Positions 5,277 to 6,883 of a stretch of DNA of 6,883 nt are shown here, piece after piece. The position numbers and the translations under genes are program-made. Source of the DNA: CAVYGN01 sp964413265 (lineage in GTDB: Bacteria > Spirochaetota > Brevinematia > Brevinematales > JAOACQ01); the NCBI GenBank assembly GCA_964413265.1, contig CAYPRX010000120.1, forward strand, positions 1-6,883, given 5' to 3'. Within the stretch, counting starts at the first letter, position 1, and every line of letters begins with the position of its first letter. The notes beneath the pieces are model-generated. The model was not told the origin of the DNA. It was given only the letters and a program-made list of their open reading frames with translations, and ran no database searches.

Positions 5277-6883
5277 TTAATAGCTGACTTTTAGAGTCCT
5301 GCCTGCTTCAGCTGAAAATTTTTTGCCTTTTACTATGAATCCCATATCGTTTTTCGAAAGATTGGCCACTTCAAGCTCATTCGCTGACACCGATACTTTC
5401 ACCCGGCTGCCTTTCCAGTTTATCTCAAAGATGATGCGTTTTATTTCCTCCGGCATACAGGGATTGAAAGTCAGGATGTCTGTATTCAGCAGGCTGACCA
5501 TTCCCGCGAACCCGAACACTATCTCCTGCCACATGCCGCCTATATTAGCGAAGTGAACTCCTTCTGAAGCCCTCGGCCTGGAACCGAAATCAATATCAAT
5601 TGACTTTTTCCAGCTGCTGTAAGCAGTTTCTGCACGTCCTATGTTAGCTGCAACTATCTGGTTATGGCAGAGGGAATTGGATGAATCATGAATGGTGAAA
5701 GGTTCATAATAGTCAAATGAGGCAGTCTTTTGTTCTTTTGAAAAGGATCCGGTAAAAATACCCATAAGGGCTATGACGTCGGATTGTTTCAGGCATTTTG
5801 AACGATAACGCTTTTCCTGTGTAGTATATCTTCCGAAAAACTGGCCTTTATCCAGCCATAGGCCTTCAATGTCGATCGTTGCATAGGCCGTATCAAAATC
5901 CTCACACTGCAGTACAATATTACGCTTTTTATCAACAGGTATGGAAATTCCTTCTGCAATTTCATTAAAGAGTTTGATCTCATTCTCATTAAAGGATATC
6001 TTTTCGCATAGTTTTTTATAAGTATCCGGAGAATCCTGCTTGATCATTTTCACTACCTTTCCCGCCAGTTCGAGGTTGAACCTTGCTGTGAAGTTGGTGT
6101 AAGCGTTATTATTGGAAATCGGCTTGTATTCATCAGGTCCCATAACGCCGTATATTTGATATCCAGCTTTTCCTTCGATCCGGTCTACTCTCGATGTCCA
6201 GTATCTTGCAGTTTCAATGATTATCTCCAGCCCTTTATTGTAAAGAAAATCCTTGTCGTTCGTATTCAAAAAGTAATGCCATAGCCCGATGACGACATCA
6301 GCCGTTATGTGGATCTCGTGATCAGCGTATTCCCAGAGGGGGCACACTTCATCACCAAGAAAATTCGTCTGCCATGGATATCTGGCACCTGAATAGTTCA
6401 TACTTCGCGCGCTTCTTCTTGCACCATCCAGAACATGATATCTGAACATCGGCGTCATTGAGGCAAGCTGAGGCTGTGTATATATATAAAACGGCTGGAA
6501 AAAGATTTCCATATCCCAGCAGACTGAACCGAGGTATACTTCGCTTGTCGTCCCTTTTGCACAGTTTAGAGCCCTGCAGTCCCCGGATCTTGCCCTGAAA
6601 AGATGGTAGATCGCCTGCCTTATCGCCAGCTGGCTGTTATAGCCGTCACTGTCAACAGACTCAATGGAAATATCCGATTTTTCCCAGTTCTTAGCCCAGA
6701 CAGCTTTATGCTCTGTATGGAGTCTTTCCAGTCCTGCAGATGAATTCTCGTTCAATATTTCAACCGCTTTATCAAGGAGTTTGCCCTCAGGATAATAAGC
6801 GTCCGCTGCTTCAATCGAAACCTTGAATATATCGGCTTCTTCATTTTCATTAAGCGTGAAATCGCACATAGAATTTATCCTGT
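5277..6883 (-). CDS. Glycoside hydrolase family 65 protein (alpha-glucoside phosphorylase type), 5' end beyond right edge
   Basis: GH65 enzymes mostly phosphorolyse alpha-glucosides such as maltose, trehalose, kojibiose or nigerose to beta-glucose 1-phosphate, in the cytoplasm. The visible part has 530 residues counted from the Met at 6869. It holds the linker, the (alpha/alpha)6 barrel and the C-terminal beta domain. Landmarks are WDMEIFFQPFYIYT (118-131), FRYHVLDGAR (142-151), YPWQ (164-167), HEIHITADV (184-192), GPDEY (244-248) with the predicted general acid Glu247, and KQSDV (361-365). Two likely phosphate-site loops follow, FDYYEPFTIHDSSNS (385-399) and EGVHFANIGG (436-445). Full GH65 proteins have about 750 residues with an N-terminal beta-sandwich. 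The frame stays open to the window edge (Arg-Ile-Asn-Ser before that Met), so I extend the gene there and treat it as 5'-truncated by the window. HDSS-type loops favour phosphorolysis over hydrolysis (from memory of the family). The substrate is not assignable. Confidence 0.92.
   Translation of the reverse strand, partial: RINSMCDFTLNENEEADIFKVSIEAADAYYPEGKLLDKAVEILNENSSAGLERLHTEHKAVWAKNWEKSDISIESVDSDGYNSQLAIRQAIYHLFRARSGDCRALNCAKGTTSEVYLGSVCWDMEIFFQPFYIYTQPQLASMTPMFRYHVLDGARRSARSMNYSGARYPWQTNFLGDEVCPLWEYADHEIHITADVVIGLWHYFLNTNDKDFLYNKGLEIIIETARYWTSRVDRIEGKAGYQIYGVMGPDEYKPISNNNAYTNFTARFNLELAGKVVKMIKQDSPDTYKKLCEKISFNENEIKLFNEIAEGISIPVDKKRNIVLQCEDFDTAYATIDIEGLWLDKGQFFGRYTTQEKRYRSKCLKQSDVIALMGIFTGSFSKEQKTASFDYYEPFTIHDSSNSLCHNQIVAANIGRAETAYSSWKKSIDIDFGSRPRASEGVHFANIGGMWQEIVFGFAGMVSLLNTDILTFNPCMPEEIKRIIFEINWKGSRVKVSVSANELEVANLSKNDMGFIVKGKKFSAEAGRTLKVSY

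Noticed and set aside
5251..5278. Terminator ending in a run of seven T after the regulator gene
   Set aside because: The T run is present, but the bases before it form only a weak, interrupted A-T stem, so a factor-independent terminator is not supported.
6867..6869. Met at 6869 as the true start of the GH65 protein
   Set aside because: It has a weak AGGA upstream, but the protein would lack the whole N-terminal beta-sandwich of the family and the frame is open to the window edge. A truncation by the window is simpler.
1..6883. CRISPR arrays, tRNA or rRNA genes, insertion sequences, attachment sites
   Set aside because: I saw no regularly spaced repeats, no clover-leaf or T-arm signature, no transposase motifs and no terminal inverted repeats with target duplications.

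Overview
The window looks like ordinary bacterial chromosome carrying a carbohydrate-uptake locus. Strong AGGAGG-type ribosome binding sites precede most genes. The solute-binding protein has a plain signal peptide with no lipobox cysteine, so it is probably a soluble periplasmic protein. That argues for a diderm cell; in Gram-positives such proteins are normally lipid-anchored. The serine/glycine-linker lipoprotein, the ATPase-less sugar operon and the AT-rich spacers together would fit a fermentative diderm such as a spirochaete. This taxonomic guess is inference only.

Layout. On the minus strand at the left edge lies the first 26 codons of miaA (tRNA dimethylallyltransferase), running off the window. 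Just upstream of it, on the same strand, is a small unrecognised lipoprotein gene (564 to 109) with its own promoter. A 315-base divergent spacer (565-879) follows. It holds the lipoprotein promoter facing left and a consensus-perfect sigma-70-type promoter (TTGACA, 17 bases, TATAAT) facing right, with phased TGGT elements and a small inverted repeat at the predicted transcription start. The rightward unit encodes a family 1 extracellular sugar-binding protein (880-2220), a strong stem-loop, two MalF/MalG-type permeases (2296-3180, 3192-4022), and a GntR-headed, LacI-bodied repressor (4129-5262) that also has its own likely promoter. Converging from the right edge is the C-terminal two thirds of a GH65 glycoside phosphorylase-type enzyme (6883 to 5277, 5' end outside the window).

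How it works together (inference). The binding protein and permeases import a di- or oligosaccharide using an ATPase encoded elsewhere. The GH65 enzyme probably cleaves an alpha-glucoside in the cytoplasm, likely by phosphorolysis to beta-glucose 1-phosphate. The hybrid regulator senses a sugar ligand and represses the transporter operon. I saw no clearly new system. The most interesting signals are the operator-like architecture around the two promoters, the divergent active-site loops of the GH65 protein, and the unknown lipoprotein placed directly before miaA.
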